DNA from: Ananas comosus
Taxonomy: Eukaryota; Streptophyta; Magnoliopsida; Poales; Bromeliaceae
Reading direction: 5' to 3'
Length of the DNA: 64,000 nt
NCBI RefSeq assembly: GCF_001540865.1
Contig: NC_033623.1
Location: 15,664,955-15,728,954, forward strand
The notes beneath the pieces were generated by a model. It saw only the letters and a program-made list of their open reading frames with translations. It was not told the DNA's origin and did not search any database. Position 1 is the stretch's first letter, and each line of letters begins with the position of its first letter. The translations under genes were made by a program, and so were the position numbers. Shown piece by piece: positions 37,820-55,275 of this stretch.

Positions 37820-38263
37820 CATAATCTACGTTATTAGAACTATCTAGAAACCAAATTTCATAATTTTTCGACATCATTTACCAAGCGATCAAAGGATTTC
37901 AAAAATGACTATTTTAATGGCCGATGTGGCACATTTTTAAGTTCAACGGTGTAGAAGTATCCAAATTATATGAAACTTTAATAAAAAATTCTACTTAACA
38001 TCAAGAGCAAGAACAATACTTCCAATTTGAAATTTGAATCATTTATCACTATTTTTTATGAGATTTTTATTTTCAGCCGTTCATTTTGAGCCTACTAGTT
38101 CACTGGGCAAACGAAGTCAAAAAATTATAAAATTTGGTTTCTAGATAGTTCCAATAGCGTAGATCATGTTTAACGGAACCGATCGCTAAATCGGACGTCC
38201 CATCATTGAAAACAACTTACAAGCACCGGAGCCTCCGTACTTTCGAAAGCATAGGAGCCTAGC
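37820..38263. mobile_element. Long-TIR foldback element, family C copy 3, left arm incomplete
   Basis: The right arm in reverse reads GCTAGGCTCCTATGCTTTCG and continues to GAACTATCTAGAAACCAAAT. The left side begins only at ATAATCTACGTTATTAGAAC, which pairs about 105 bp inside the right arm. The outer left arm is therefore missing at the N. Confidence 0.75.

Positions 38264-38315
<52 letters not shown>
38264..38315. repeat. (TA)n(GA)n microsatellite
   Basis: TA then GA dinucleotides between the family C element and the family A element that follows. Confidence 0.95.
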
Positions 38316-38320
<5 letters not shown>

Positions 38321-38539
38321 CGGCTACTATGCTATTAATAGCACGAAGCACTTGGTGCTACCAAATTTTCCGCCGTTAGATCTATTCTTTTGATCATTTT
38401 TATCCGTTAAATCATACTATTCAATCAACCACCCACTCAACCCTAGGGGATCCATATCATTCTAACCGCACATCTCTTAATCCAATGGCCAAAAACTTGG
38501 TAGCATCAATGTCTTGGTGCTATTAATAGCATTTGGTTC
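38316..38539 (+). mobile_element. TIR element, family A copy 4
   Basis: Starts GAGTCCGGCTACTATGCTAT and shares CCGTTAGATCTA, AATCAACCACCCACTCAACC and a closing GCTATTAATAGCATTTGG with the other family A copies. Its left neighbour is a (GA)n tract. Confidence 0.72.
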
Positions 38540-38716
38540 AGGTTAAAAAGCAAACGTGCATATAAACTGAACTGAATCGAACCACACAGCGTAGAACCAA
38601 ACACCCACCTATGCTTCCAAATAAAGCACCCATTTCCAATCTCACGATTCGCAAGTTCCCTTCATTAACAAAAGTTCAAATTACAAGCAGTTATCAATAA
38701 CAACTTATCCCAATCC

Positions 38717-38864
38717 CTAGAACAAGTGGCAAAGGATTTGATAGTTGGTATCCGAAACCCAAAATTCGAATCCTAGTTGATTCACATTTACAGCTAAATT
38801 TATTTCTAAATAAAATAAACGAAGTGGGTAGTATGGTACCTATCTCTCAAAAAAAAAAAAAAAC
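38717..38864 (+). mobile_element. tRNA-derived SINE
   Basis: 148 bp with an A-box-like TAGAACAAGTGG (38718-38729) and a B-box-like ATTCGAATCC (38764-38773) spaced as in a Pol III promoter. The 3' end is ACGAAGTGGGTAGTATGG and a poly-A of about 15. A 13-bp flanking repeat CTTATCCCA(A/G)TCC (38704-38716 and 38865-38877) has one mismatch. The 3' tail matches that of the LINE fragment at 33845-34595. Confidence 0.85.
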
Positions 38865-38877
38865 CTTATCCCAGTCC

Positions 38878-39112
38878 ACTTGTTCCAACGAAACTGCTAC
38901 GTGAGATCCCCACATCAATGCTGAGAAAAATCCCAACGTATTAAAATTTTTTTTCTCTTTTTCTCTAAGGACACCTCCACTCCAAAACAAATCCCATTCA
39001 TTAAATAAACTGTCCCTTTTATTCTTAATTAACCTCTCTAATCACCCTGTTACTGCGACATCCAAACACCCTCGAACTTCTTTATATTACGTCGCCTTCT
39101 CCCCATTCTCCC

Positions 39113-39143
<31 letters not shown>

Positions 39144-39157
39144 CGTTGGTGCAATGA
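38878..39157 (+). promoter_or_regulatory. Promoter and leader of the ABCC gene
   Basis: Contains a (CT)n tract (about 39112-39144) directly upstream of the first ATGs. The transcription start is not determinable. Confidence 0.35.
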
Positions 39158-46746
<7,589 letters not shown>

Positions 46747-47825
46747 ATTTCCTACTGGGTACGGTGTATGTCGCGCATGAATTTTCGACTGGTTACGATA
46801 TACGCGATATCAGGCTACACAGGAGCCCTATTTCTCTCTCTCTCTCTCGGATTATGAGGCAGTCCCAGAGTCATATGACATAAGGCTTCTGATTTGAAAA
46901 CCCTACCATATGATGAATAAGAATAAGGAACAAATTGTAGTCAGTACAAACATTCACCCCTTAATAGAATTCTAATATTGAAGCTATTACACAAGTCTTC
47001 TGTTTTAAGTAATTACTATCCAGCGCATTGCAGTTATTGGCTCTACTTATCTTTCACAAGCAATTAAATTTGTACTAAATCTTTCGGATATGTCATGACC
47101 AAAATATGAAATTGGGTAAGAGAGAAACCAAAATTTGTATTAAACACACAGTGCAAATCCAACCAGCATTTAGTTAAAATACAAGATTTAACTTACCAAA
47201 ATAAGATAGTTCAGCAACCATATGGCAACTAATTATCTGCAATGGAGCTAATTCAATAAAACATTAGATAATAACCTGAAACACACCTCATATCAACTAT
47301 TTACCCAAAATAACAAGTTAACTGCACCAGAAACAATGCCAAATCCACCTAAAGTTCTTTTCAGCTCATCGCATAAGCTTCAATCTAAAGTTTCTGCTTG
47401 TTGCCAAACATTATCCCAAACCATAATCCTACAAATAGATTGAAACAATAATAATATAATATACGATTTAGCAGTTTCATAGTGAGTGGAGATGAATCAG
47501 GGAGCAAACCTGGGGGAGATACACAGGCCAAAATTTATTATACTGAACGTGGCCTGCCACGTCATCCGTGAGCCGCGAGGGCACAAGCCCTCCATCGCCC
47601 ATCTCCTCTCAATCTTCACCGCACATCAAAGACGAATCGGTCGCTATGAAGTGTGGATGCATTTTTTTTTACGGTCCACAGCTGACGTGGCGGACCGAGT
47701 CCGCGCAATAATTTCTCCTCACCGCCGCTCGGGAGGAGAAGAGCTAGGGAACGGCGGTGGACCAAGCGACAGTAAAAATGAATCGGCAACAAGAAAACGA
47801 ACTAGATGCGACCTGCGAGCGTTTT
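46747..47825. other. Spacer with an uncertain open frame
   Basis: The ABCC 3' UTR is followed by AT-rich spacer. An open frame at 47486-47881 (131 codons) turns GC-rich and runs into the 97-bp tandem repeat. It shows no recognisable domain and is not called a gene. Confidence 0.45.
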
Positions 47826-48019
47826 GGGAAAAGTCGGCGACGATACGCTTGAAATGCCGAGTTGGCCGGGATGCCTTTTAAGGAAGTCGGCGCGAAACGC
47901 ATACATTGCCGAGTCGCATCTTGGGAAAAGTCGGCGACGCTACGCTTGAAATGCCGAGTTGGCCGGGATGCCTTTTAAGGAAGTCGGCACGAAACGCATG
48001 CATTGCCGACTTCTATATA
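47826..48019. repeat. Two-copy tandem repeat, 97-bp unit
   Basis: Units 47826-47922 and 47923-48019 begin GGGAAAAGTCGGCGACG and share GAAATGCCGAGTTGGCC and AAGGAAGTCGGC(G/A)CGAAACGC. Only a handful of bases differ. Short TCGGC/GCCGA motifs recur in both orientations. Confidence 0.92.
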
Positions 48020-48594
48020 TTTGCTGCTTACTTCGTGAAAAGTCAAAACAATATTACGTGTTGCTTTTTTTAAAATAAAAAATTATTTATCGGTGGAACT
48101 GGAACACGAACACAAGGCGACAGGGAGTCGAAAGCGGTCCACGTAAGGTTAGACTCCACCGCCCGTGCGCCCCACTCTATCACCGTCCATCACGGCCATA
48201 TCGAACTTCTCCGCACGCCACGTGGTGGCTTGGCCTTGTCTCTTTCTCAGCCTACGTTGCGAGCGTCTAGAATAATTTTCAACTAAAAAAATAAATAAAA
48301 AAACAACGGGATGAAGCCAAAAGAATAAAAAATGAATGGCCTTTCCCTTTCCCTCTCCCTCCTTTTCTACACCGTTCCGGGATGAGACCAGTTGTTATCA
48401 CCAGTTCAAAAAATTCGGTGAAATCGCATTTAACATCGATTTTGTGGTTCAATTACTCCAAATTCTGATCCATTTCGTCTTCTTCCTTTGGAGCTTTTCC
48501 TGTCACCTTCTCACAATTCTAGGGTTTCGGTCGATGAGAATCAGATTTGGATACTGGTAATCGAAGCTTTCGATCTTAAGAGGAGGTAGCGATC
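48020..48594 (+). promoter_or_regulatory. Promoter and 5' leader of the TOM2A-like gene
   Basis: AT-rich and then GC-rich sequence with small upstream frames (for example from ATG 48333). Otherwise no specific element is supported. Confidence 0.35.
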
Positions 48595-51175
48595 ATGGCG
48601 TGTAAAGTGTTGTGGGAGTCTCTGTTGAAGGTCCTCAACTTCCTGCTGGCGATCACTGGATTGGCGATGGTAGGGTATGGGCTATACTTGCTTATTGAGT
48701 GGACGAAGATCTCTTCGGGTGGCGGCGGTGGCGGCGGTGATGATGATAATGATCCGATATCGCCGGATCCAATGTCGCCGGTGAGCGGCGATGCAGAGTT
48801 CTTGAAGCTTGGCCGGCCCATGCTCGCCGCTGTCGCTCTATCGAATGATTTGTTTGATAAGCTTCCGAAAGCGTGGTATTGCTATCTTTTCACTAAGTTC
48901 ATGATCTATGATTGTGTCACTCTGATAAGTAGTAGCAATTTTGGTGTTTATTGCATTGAATGCATGCTTGTGCATCATACTTGGGCCATTTGATGAATTC
49001 GGAGTAAGTGTTTATAAGTGTAATCGCAGAGTTAGGATATTTCAGTAGTTATAGGTTTTGGATTAACTACTATATATTAATTGATTCAAATATCGGTTAT
49101 AGGTTATGTAGTAATTTTGCCACTAATATGATGTTTTGGTAGGTTTATCTATTTATTCATCGGTGTGGGAGTAATTATCTTTGTCATATCGTTCTTTGGT
49201 TGTATTGGAGCATTTGCAAGGAACAGGTGCTGCTTATCTTGTGTATCCTTCAAAATCCTAGTAACTAAATGCTTTTTGTTTACACTTCCTGTTGCATTTG
49301 CGTCTGCATCTAAGAAAAGATTGGCCAGAACGTTGGCATCATGTTTTTACTTCTTTGTTTTGTTTATTTTTTCTGTTGTTAGCCAATCTTGGAATGAGTC
49401 ACATGTCATATGCTATTTTAGAGATGAGTCCTATTAATGAACAACAGATAATGAACTTTCGAGTACTGTAGGACATTGTTTGAGGAGAATTAGGGTTATA
49501 TCTACTAATTAACTTATTGGTTACTTATGATTTTGTATGTTCGTTGAATTAGATTTATTCTTCTGATTTTGCATGATTGCAGCTTTTTTCGAACAGCTCT
49601 TACTTCAGAATTAAGTCATCGATTGACTATTCTAGTTAGCATAGCTTTCATAGATCTTTGTCAGCCTTTTCTCTTCACGTGTGCAGCGATGTTGTTACTG
49701 ATAACCAATTGTATTTTTCCTTAACGCATATAGTACTCTTTCTTGGTAATCTTGTTGATTCTAGTTGAGCTGGCAGTGGCAGCGATCATATTCTTCGACA
49801 GCAACTGGAAAGATGTGAGTCTTTTTCTTTATTTTTTTGCCTCAATTTCATTTTAGTCTAAGCCATGCTTTTCTTAATTACTAACTACTCGAATTAACTT
49901 CTTATGCAGGTAATTCCAGCTGATAAAACTGGGACTTTTGACATGATATATCACTTCTTAAAGGAGAACTGGAATATAGCAAAATGGGTTACTTTAGGAG
50001 CTGTTATTTTGGAGGTAAGAAAAGATTCAGTATTCTCTTTTGAGTTTTATCAACCTTTTCTAGTTTTGTCTGCAATCAATGTCATAATCTTCCATATGTC
50101 ATTAGCCCAACTTCCACAATGCTAGGCCAGACAATCAGTATCACATTACAGATTTCTCTTAACACGATGTGTATTAAACTCTAGGAAATATCATGAAACG
50201 TCAAATGATATTATGTATAGATATGCATGATCAGTTTGTTTCTTGTATATGCAACTCCTTTGGGTAACATAGTAACTATTGTCCTGTCTGCAGGCATTGA
50301 TTTTCTTGCTAGCTCTTTTAGTGATAGCAGCAAACAAGCCTGCTTCCTATGACAGTGACGAGGAATATATTGCCCCGAGATCTGGCATTAGGCAGCCTTT
50401 GATACATCAACAAGCGGCTCCGGTTACTGGAGCACCTGTCCCAACTCTTGATCAACGTCCAAGCCGGAATGATACTTGGAGCCAACGAATGAGGGAAAAG
50501 GTATTTGTATTGGTTCTTGGTTGTTATTTGGTATATATGCTCCTACAAATATGTCTAATTGCATAAATTGCTCCGCAAAGTAAGATTTTGCACGCCCTTA
50601 TAAACCATACTCGTTTGCATTCATGCCCTTTTTAATGTGCAAAAACTGCTTTTGCATAGATACTCAAGTATGGTTGCATTTGAAAATAAGTGAGCAAGAT
50701 TCTCAGTGGTTCACATGCAAACGCCAACTTTTTAGTGGGTATTCGCGCCATCATGCATATTTGCAGTAGGTATATATGCAAATAAGTTCTTTCTGGCGGT
50801 TGCTTCATTTTTTTGGCTTAGTTGGCCCAAGCTTTTAGAATAGGTTTTCTGCTTGAGCATTCTGCAAATAAAGGAGCTTGTTTCATCTGCAAAAGCGGAT
50901 GACCCTGTCTGAAGCTTCTGCTTCTAGCTTCTGAAAGGCACTTTGTGCAACTCTAATTCTTATTACTGACGTTCTAGTGCGGTAGCCACATACGAAACTT
51001 TAGTCATTCGTTCTCTTGTATTTTTACCAATGTTTTTATGTTTTGGTGTATTATTTTTCTTGACCAGTACGGCCTAGATACCTCTCTGTTCACATACAAC
51101 CCAACAGGGGGGAGCAGGGGTCAACAAGACACATCGCCTCCAGCGGAAAAGAGAAGCCACTGTACTATACTGTGA
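48595..51175 (+). CDS. TOM2A: TOM2A-like tetraspanin-type membrane protein
   Basis: Six in-frame exons code 293 aa: 48595-48875, 49143-49242, 49734-49814, 49910-50014, 50294-50500 and 51068-51175. There are four membrane segments: LLKVLNFLLAITGLAMVGYG near the N-terminus, FIYLFIGVGVIIFVISFFG, YSFLVILLILVELAVAAIIF and WVTLGAVILEALIFLLALLV. The plant tetraspanin-like cysteines are FFGCIGAF and RCCLSC. After the last segment comes the conserved tail (SYDSDEEYIAPR, AAPVTGAPVP, DQRPSRNDTWSQRMREKYGLD). The protein ends HCTIL, a CaaX-like prenylation motif. TOM2A is a host membrane protein named for its role in tobamovirus replication sites in Arabidopsis; its normal role is unclear. Compared with Arabidopsis, the first extracellular loop carries an extra Gly/Asp run. 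Confidence 0.95.
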
Positions 51176-51839
51176 GAGGCTTTGGTGGCCCAAGCTGATT
51201 ATCGTGAGCATAGTTTGCGAGAAACTGCTTGTGAGAAAGTGTACACGCTGTTGTTCAGTTTGATGTGTAGAATAAACTGATGTCCAGTTTTCAAAGACTT
51301 TCATTTTCTAACAGCACTTTGAATAAGGTATTGCACACTAGTATCTTGCACAGATGGATGTACCCATGCTCCTTTTACCTGTTGTTGCTGCAAATATCTC
51401 AAGCACTAAGCTGAAATTGTGAACTTCATGTGTGCTTGTTCGGCTTCTATTTTGGGACATTTCCTGCAGAATTATAATTGCTACCTAAAGATAATAGAAA
51501 TGGTTGCTTGTATGACATGCACTTTGCAAGGATAAACTGCAATCAAATAGTAGTATTGTCCTAGCTCAGAAAAGGGGGAAAAAATTATTTTGTCCAAAAA
51601 TTCTGAATGTAGTAAGTCATCATCTAGTACAAAATTACTAGAGACTCGAGAACAGTCCGTGGGGATCCCGTGCGGATCCAGCGCGCCTTATAAACTAAAT
51701 AACAGTTTTTTTAACCGGGGTGTCTGGTAGAGAAAATAAAATATTCAAGAGTTCTAACAAAGTGTAATTTTTTAGAACAGTGGTGCATGTGTACCTCCAG
51801 ACTAGATGTGTCTTACGTCCATTCATCCAAAGGTTTTTA
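51176..51839. other. TOM2A-like 3' flank
   Basis: Probable 3' UTR and spacer. No other gene is visible. Confidence 0.5.
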
Positions 51840-52083
51840 GGTTTTATTTGGATGTCGAGATAAGTTATCTAAGAATAGAATAAATTATTCAAAAATAATT
51901 TATTAGGTATGAAAATATTTTAGTATAATTATAACTAAGGAGTTTAATTTTTGCTATTTGAAAAGTTTTTCTAGTCATAATTTAGTATAATGACACATTT
52001 TATTTATAAAATAATTTATTTTATTCTGGAAACATAACTTGAAATTCGAATATAGTACTTCATTCAAATATTAAGTATGTGAG
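51840..52083. mobile_element. Diverged Tourist-like MITE copy
   Basis: TTTGGATGTCGAGATAAGTTATC, TATAACTAAGGAGTTTAATTTTT and a closing TTCAAATATTAAGTATGTGAGG follow the same order as the element at 18939-19238. The ends are degraded. Confidence 0.55.
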
Positions 52084-52294
52084 GAATCCAAGCGTAGCAC
52101 TAGACCAATAGAGAAGAAGAAGAAGAAGAAGAAGAAAAAGTTGCAGCGATTATTGACTGGAGAGAGGCCCACAAGCTTTCAGATACTCACTAGAACCTGA
52201 GAAGGATATGAGCTGCTGTTTCCGAAAATTACATTATTTGTCTTATGCTAAAGGCCCCACCTGGTGGCCGAACCTCAGGTGAGAAAATTTTTTT

Positions 52295-52773
52295 GGGTTA
52301 ATTATGTACACTTACTTATAAACATATCAAATAGTAGATATATATTCCTAAAAGCTTAATTTTTTATTTTTAGTTTTATAAAAATAATATCGTTTTTAAA
52401 TATACATCTGCCAGTAGTATCCATTAGAAAAATATAGATAACAGTAAGTAAAATACTTAACCCTGATTAGTGAATAAATTAAATTAACTTTTTACCCCTA
52501 TTATATTATTGGGTAAAATATTTTTGTGAGGATATTTCTGTATAATTCTAACAATTGAAACTTTTAGAGAAATATGTTTATAAGCAAAAAAAATATTATT
52601 TTACTTAACTGCTGTTAAAAAATAAACAGTACTCTAATTATCTAATAGTAACAAATCATAGAGACAAATATAAATATCACTAGATTTTTACAGTAAAAAA
52701 AATAATAAATTAAACTTTATAAAAATATATTTACTATTTAATATATTTAAAGGGAGGAATATGCAATTAACCT
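52295..52773. mobile_element. Candidate TIR element
   Basis: The left end reads GGGTTAATTATGTACAC...ATCAAATAGTAGATATATA. The right end in reverse reads AGGTTAATTGCATATTCC...ATTAAATAGTAAATATATT. An imperfect TIR of about 50 bp flanks an AT-rich core without coding sequence. Confidence 0.58.
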
Positions 52774-52926
52774 ATACTGTTTGGACACGAGATAAAATTA
52801 TTATCAAACACTAATCTTGTATGAAAGAATAGAATTAATTTGAGATAATATCATATCCATTTGGTAATGCTTTTAGCTTTTGCTGCTCGTATCTTTCCCC
52901 CTCAACCGCGTGCGCCCGACGTAACA

Positions 52927-53639
52927 ATGATGGCCGCGGCGTTCGCGGCGGCGTTTCCGGCGCCGCGCGGTGAGCCCGCGGCCTCGGCGGGAGGCCCCGG
53001 CGCTCCCCCGACGAAGAACGGGTCTCCGCCGCGCTTCGGCGTCTCCAGACCCTCGTGGATCGTGCGCACCGAGGTTCGTAAAACCCCTCCTCAACACACC
53101 CCCCTCCCCCCGCCCCACAAATTCACGTGATTGTAGATTCACTTCGTCGCCATTGATGGTATCAGTAGATCTTCTGTGGCGGAATTAATCACTATCCCAT
53201 AACGAAAAGAGATTAGACTCTCTTCCTTGGTTCACGCAATCACACAAACATTTGGTGGGCACTAGCTAGTCCGTCGATTCAGGCACGTGCATGCGTGCGC
53301 AAGAATGCAGGTATTGCTTGTGTTCGATGGAAATATATGCGTATCGATAGGATTGGAATTTCAACAGTTCCTTTATTATCTTGCGAGAGGGATCCTTTCA
53401 GTATGCTACCGCGTAGCTCATAGTGTCATGACTCATACTCGTTCTTGCGTAAGGGTTACAGTTAGTGTGTGCTATCACATGATGTGGAAATTCAGTAAGA
53501 TGACATTATTTTTGAACAGGTGGATCATTATTTTTTTTTTTTTTGAAAAAAATATAGCATAATATCCGCTTTATTTATTGAAATGATGAATTAGACTAAA
53601 AAAGTGAGGCAACAAAGGCATCGGTTTGGATGTGCCGCC

Positions 53640-53675
<36 letters not shown>

Positions 53676-54591
53676 ACTAGCAATTACAGAAGCCATTATT
53701 GAAAATTAGCGATGACAGCAGCGCCGATTTGCAGATAGAGATTGTTCTCATAGATTCGTCAACTGTTTAATCTTGTGGACCGCTAACACGGAATTAAACA
53801 GAATCTTTCCAAAGATCGTACCGTTCCTGACCTTCCAAGTGATCCATCAGCAGGCAGACAGCTAGACCAGATAGCCTAGTGCACATTGACTGCTTTCCTT
53901 ATACATTAAAGCACCAGAATCATTGGGACTTTTTCATCACTCTGTTGAGCCAAATGATTACATTTTTCTTGCTTTTTTACATTGGCATTGTTGCAGTCGA
54001 ATGTTAGGAAAGAGAAAGAGAAGAAACCGGATCCTCCTTGTGTTGTCTGCAACGGCAGCAGGCGAATAAGCTGTCACCATTGCTGGGGCAGAGGTCTCTC
54101 TCTAATTTCTCCCTTATGTTCTAATACACACGTTTCTCATCGCAATGACCAATATCTCCAGGCAGGACAAATTCTGTTCATCTTGTTATGCTTCCGAAAG
54201 GCGAATGGCCGAAATGGTGAGGCCAAGGAGTTTCTGATTAGTTTTCTTCCACGGTGGATCCGCGTCTGAAATCTCCTGTTCGTGTTTTACACAATTAAGT
54301 ACTTGAAAATGTTTGACAGGTGCAATGTTTGTGGCGGAAGCGGGCTCGAATACTGTAACCGGTGCCTCGGAACAGGCGAATTTAGAGATGTAATGGGCTT
54401 CCATTTTATGAAGGTTGACAGCAACCCAGAGCCAAAATTTGGAGGGAAGCAATCAAACAGGTAACACTGGTAGATTCTTAGTTTGGAAAGAGAACAATAT
54501 AATGCTGAATGTTAAGATGCAATTGATTTTCTGATCTGTTTGAACATCGCATTATCTAACTCTTTATTGCAGATGCTTCATTGAATGGTAA
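52927..54591 (+). CDS. DnaJ-type cysteine-rich zinc-finger protein (BSD2-like)
   Basis: Five in-frame exons code 152 aa: 52927-53073, 53997-54093, 54162-54216, 54320-54460 and 54573-54591. An Ala/Pro-rich N-terminus resembles a plastid transit peptide. Four cysteine pairs follow: CVVCNGSR, CHHCWGRG, CNVCGGSG and CNRCLGTG. Between the second and third lies SVHLVMLPKGEWPKW, and after the last GEFRDVMGFHFM. This is the zinc-binding DnaJ cysteine-rich domain without a J domain, as in plant plastid chaperone-like BSD2 relatives. Plastid location is inferred. An in-frame ATG at 52867 could add 20 residues; 52927 was chosen because its MMAAAF start looks more family-like. Intron 1 holds an antisense LINE fragment. 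Confidence 0.9.
53530..53673 (-). mobile_element. 5'-truncated LINE fragment in an intron
   Basis: On the minus strand the sequence reads TAGTCTAATTCATCATTTC, AATAAATAAAGCGGATATTA, TGCTATATTTTTTTC and then poly-A. The fragment at 33845 has TAGTCTAATTTATCAGTCC, AATGAATAAAGCGGGTAGCA and TGCTACCTTTTTCT at the same place. Only the 3' UTR tail is present. The plus-strand poly-A run 53643-53673 marks its other edge. Confidence 0.7.
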
Positions 54592-55275
54592 ATGGCAACT
54601 GAAGCAAGCAGATTCTATGATGCGAGTCTCTCTTAATGCGGAAAATCTTTGGAATTGCTTGTTGTCTATATGTTGATCTGTAGTTTCTTTTGGCCTTCTA
54701 GTTTATGAGATAAGCATTGTCGGTATTTGTTTTTTAATTGGGAGAACTAGATGTAACTGTATACTTGCTGAAGATAATCTGATACTTCTTTTGATGTGAT
54801 GGAGATCATCTTTACCTTGAAATGTATCTGATTGGCTGCATTGTGATTCTCTATCTATCTCTAAAAATTCAAAAAAAAATAAAAAAGAGTTCTCAGATTG
54901 GGTGTAATTCAACTTTAAATATACAGAGTTTATACCATAATTTATTGCTATTTTCATTTTGTTCTTTGAATTTATTGGGTGTAGTTCAACTTTAGTGCAT
55001 TCTTTAGCTGAGTCAAACTCGGTACGCATGTATCAGTTAACTCTATCTAGAACCTACCAACATACCCATTGCAATTCAAAAAGAGAAATACAGTTCAGCA
55101 AGGTAACAGCAGCATCTTTCTCGTTCATGTTTTGGGGCACAGACAAACTTACAACAAGGTAGATTGTAGATACTTGATAATTCCCCGGATTTTCCAACTA
55201 TATTTTCTTACTTATCTCTACAGATGAGTTTGTTAGTCTTTACATCATTACATCTTACACAATCTAATCACTATT
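54592..55275. other. Intergenic space between convergent genes
   Basis: Holds the 3' UTRs of the zinc-finger gene and the MYB-CC gene. No further gene seen. Confidence 0.6.

Noticed and set aside
47486..47881. 131-codon plus frame before the TOM2A-like gene
   Set aside because: No domain, and its end is formed by the tandem repeat; not supported as a gene.
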